Shown piece by piece: positions 62,093 to 64,000 of a stretch of 64,000 nucleotides of DNA. Position 1 is the stretch's first letter. Each line of letters starts with the position of its first letter. This stretch comes from Monosporascus cannonballus. Lineage: Eukaryota > Ascomycota > Sordariomycetes > Xylariales. The DNA is taken from contig QJNS01000093.1 of NCBI GenBank assembly GCA_004154925.1, positions 1-64,000 on the forward strand, written 5' to 3'. Below the pieces are notes generated by a model that ran no database searches, was not told the origin of the DNA, and was given only the letters and a program-made list of their open reading frames with translations. Position numbers and translations under genes: made by a program.

Positions 62093-63635
62093 TAATCTCT
62101 TATTTTCCTAAATCTTGCTCTTAAGATTTCATTTTTTCTGGTAAGTATTACCGGTTTTTTACAACATTGAATCGTATCGTTAAAAATCGTCGTTAGGTTT
62201 CTTTTATTATTCGTGGACAAAACTTATTTCTTATTTTTAATGATTTTAATTTTGAAGTTATGCCGTATTCTTTATATTTTTCCCGAAGTTAAAAGTACGA
62301 AATAATGGAAAACGTTTTAAAATGTCAAATCGGCGTTAAACGTAAATATCTTTATAATAAGACTAATATTTTTTTCATTTCTGGAAAATATTTATACCAA
62401 AAACTAACGCCTAAAACGAAAAACGGTTTTCGCAAAGAAACTTTTCTTGGAATTGCACAAACGTTATTAACAGAAAATAAATAAAGCCATCGCGCGTTTA
62501 ATACGTTTTCGAAAATAAAAGGTTTTTTTTTTCATTTTAAAGGAATAAACATAATATAACGGAAGTTGCAATCGTTCAAAAAGCTGAAAAAATAAAACCG
62601 TTAAAAGGAGGCCGTTACCAAGGCTTCTATTTGTATTGGTTTTTCCCGTTAATCTCGTAAACTAATCTAATATCGGTAATACCGATTAGTTCTTTAAAAA
62701 TATTAATTAAAACGTAATTGTTTCTGGTAATTCCGTGGCTATTGTTAAAAGTTCTTTAACTGGCGTTAGGCGTTAATAAGATTTTTGATAAGTTCTTAAG
62801 TATTTTCGGAATTCGTGTGTTTTTTTTTCACTTAATTAGATATTAAGTAAATTTATTGTATTTTCGTATGTTAAAGATTTTTTGACTTTATATACTTATT
62901 TGTCTTTTATTTCCATATCGTTTTATATCGTATATACCTTACTTATATCTATTATTAATTCGAATAATGAAATATAAAAGATTACAGTGAATTTTACATT
63001 TAATAGAAGTTCTAATTAGTAATTATTTTCTAAGATTTTCTTAACGATTTTGTATAGAGTAATATTTATAAAATCGAGTTGTTTATTAAGTCCCTTTATT
63101 TAAATATTTTTGTAAAAGGAAATTTATTTCCCCATTTTCGAAAATTGATTTTTTCATCTTTTCTGGCTATAATACTTATTTATTTGATTTTATACAAATT
63201 TTAGTTTTGTTTTTATTCCTGGTATAATTATCGTAATTATTTTAACGTACGGATTACTTTAATAGTAATTCCACCGTCGTTGGGTACTTTTTTGTAAATT
63301 TTTGGAATAAAACCAAAATTTATATTCGTTTATATTATTTTGATATTTTCGTAATACTTAGCCTTATTAGTTCATTCTGCGATTAAAACTTTTTTAATTT
63401 ATTTATTTTATTTGTAATTAATATAATACCGTAAATAGGTTTTTAAGGTTTAATTTATCCGTTCCGTTTATTTATCCGTTTAAAGTTTAAATATCTTAAA
63501 TAACCAATAATTTAAACCAAATTAAGTTATAAAACTTTGCCAAAACTTAAATGCGATTATCGATTTTTATTTGAAACCTATTTTTAAATGTAATCCGTAT
63601 ATGTTAAAAATATATGTAAAGAAAATGTGTGCCAT
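61694..63635 (-). mobile_element. Gypsy-8, partial element inserted in pogo-3
   Basis: 3' LTR 61694-62092 followed by the polypurine tract GGAAAATAAGAGATTA (minus strand) and 1.5 kb of internal region homologous to 2778-4260 of Gypsy-1 (integrase and C-terminal pol side). It is interrupted at 63635 by Gypsy-9 and must continue outside the window. The left target flank is aattt (61689-61693). Confidence 0.85.
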
Positions 63636-64000
63636 TGTTACGGCCTGACAAGCCACGGCCTCCAGGAACGGTCGCAACGGAAAAGGCCAAGAAAACTATG
63701 TGGATCAGGTCACGTGATGGATCACCAGCTCACTGGTGGTGAGCCAATAAGCCGGATTACCAGCTTACTGATGATAAGCCAGTAAGCCGGAACATCAACT
63801 TACTGGTAATAATCCAGTTAAAAAAGAAAAATATATACGCTTATTAATTCTATAATTTAAATAATTTTAGTTTATAATAATAATTCGTTATCCAAAATAT
63901 TTTTAATATTATGAAACGTAATACGTTATTATATTTATTACTTAAATTCTTACGATATTCCTATTAATATAAATTAATTAACTTAAAATTTAATAATTAA
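63636..64000 (+). repeat. Gypsy-9 5' LTR, plus strand, truncated by window end
   Basis: Begins TGTTACGGCC at 63636 and is the inverted equivalent of the Gypsy-1 LTR (8683-9067), including the ggtcacgtgatgg box and palindromic units. Only about 20 bp of LTR are missing at the window edge. It lies opposite to and inside Gypsy-8. The first ~150 bp are almost unmutated, the remainder strongly RIP-affected. Confidence 0.88.

Noticed and set aside
1501..64000. Mitochondrial or plasmid origin suggested by the high A+T content
   Set aside because: CpG-containing LTRs, pogo and Gypsy/Copia elements with TSDs, and RIP-type substitutions point to nuclear heterochromatin.

Overview
The window looks like nuclear DNA of a filamentous ascomycete fungus (Pezizomycotina). 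About 1.5 kb of normal base composition (1-1500) changes abruptly into 62 kb of very AT-rich, TpA-rich and CpA/TpG-poor sequence. Conserved retroelement and transposase motifs are still readable there but are riddled with C-to-T / G-to-A changes and stop codons. This is the pattern of repeat-induced point mutation (RIP) in a fungal AT-isochore. I cannot name the species. I find no intact host gene, tRNA, rRNA or CRISPR array; essentially everything after about 2 kb is dead mobile DNA.

Layout, left to right: (1) 1-2352, a normal-GC flank and degraded fragments. (2) 2358-9067, a complete Ty3/Gypsy element on the minus strand with TSD ttgat. (3) 10082-15424, an element with perfect 12-bp terminal inverted repeats and unrecognised proteins, carrying a Fot1/pogo element (11069-12895, TA duplication) inside it. 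(4) 15557-22428, a second minus-strand Gypsy with 411-bp LTRs. (5) 22429-60212, a third Gypsy copy that serves as the outer shell of a deep nest. (6) 60213-64000, Gypsy fragments, a partial pogo element, a Gypsy element inserted in that pogo, and an oppositely oriented Gypsy LTR that runs off the end.

The nest in region 5 can be read from target-site duplications. Gypsy-3 was hit by a Ty1/Copia element (27161-58848; equal 187-bp LTRs; TSD ctcct/ctttt). The Copia was hit separately by a pogo element (31672-43997, TA), by Gypsy-5 (44308-49907, TSD taagc) and by Gypsy-6 (49978-56662, TSD tttta). The pogo element was hit 7 bp inside its left end by an LTR element, LTR-X (31679-42127, TSD gtacc). 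LTR-X was hit by Gypsy-4 (33073-39191, TSD ataat). A solo LTR (58931-59300) also sits in Gypsy-3. Removing the insertions rejoins the Copia integrase and the left pogo terminal repeat.

Two elements do not match a family I can name. LTR-X has clear LTRs but no gag-pol motif that I can see. The 10082-15424 element has perfect inverted repeats and a reading frame that continues across its pogo insertion. Coding coordinates inside the RIP-damaged elements are approximate; LTR, TIR and TSD coordinates were read directly.
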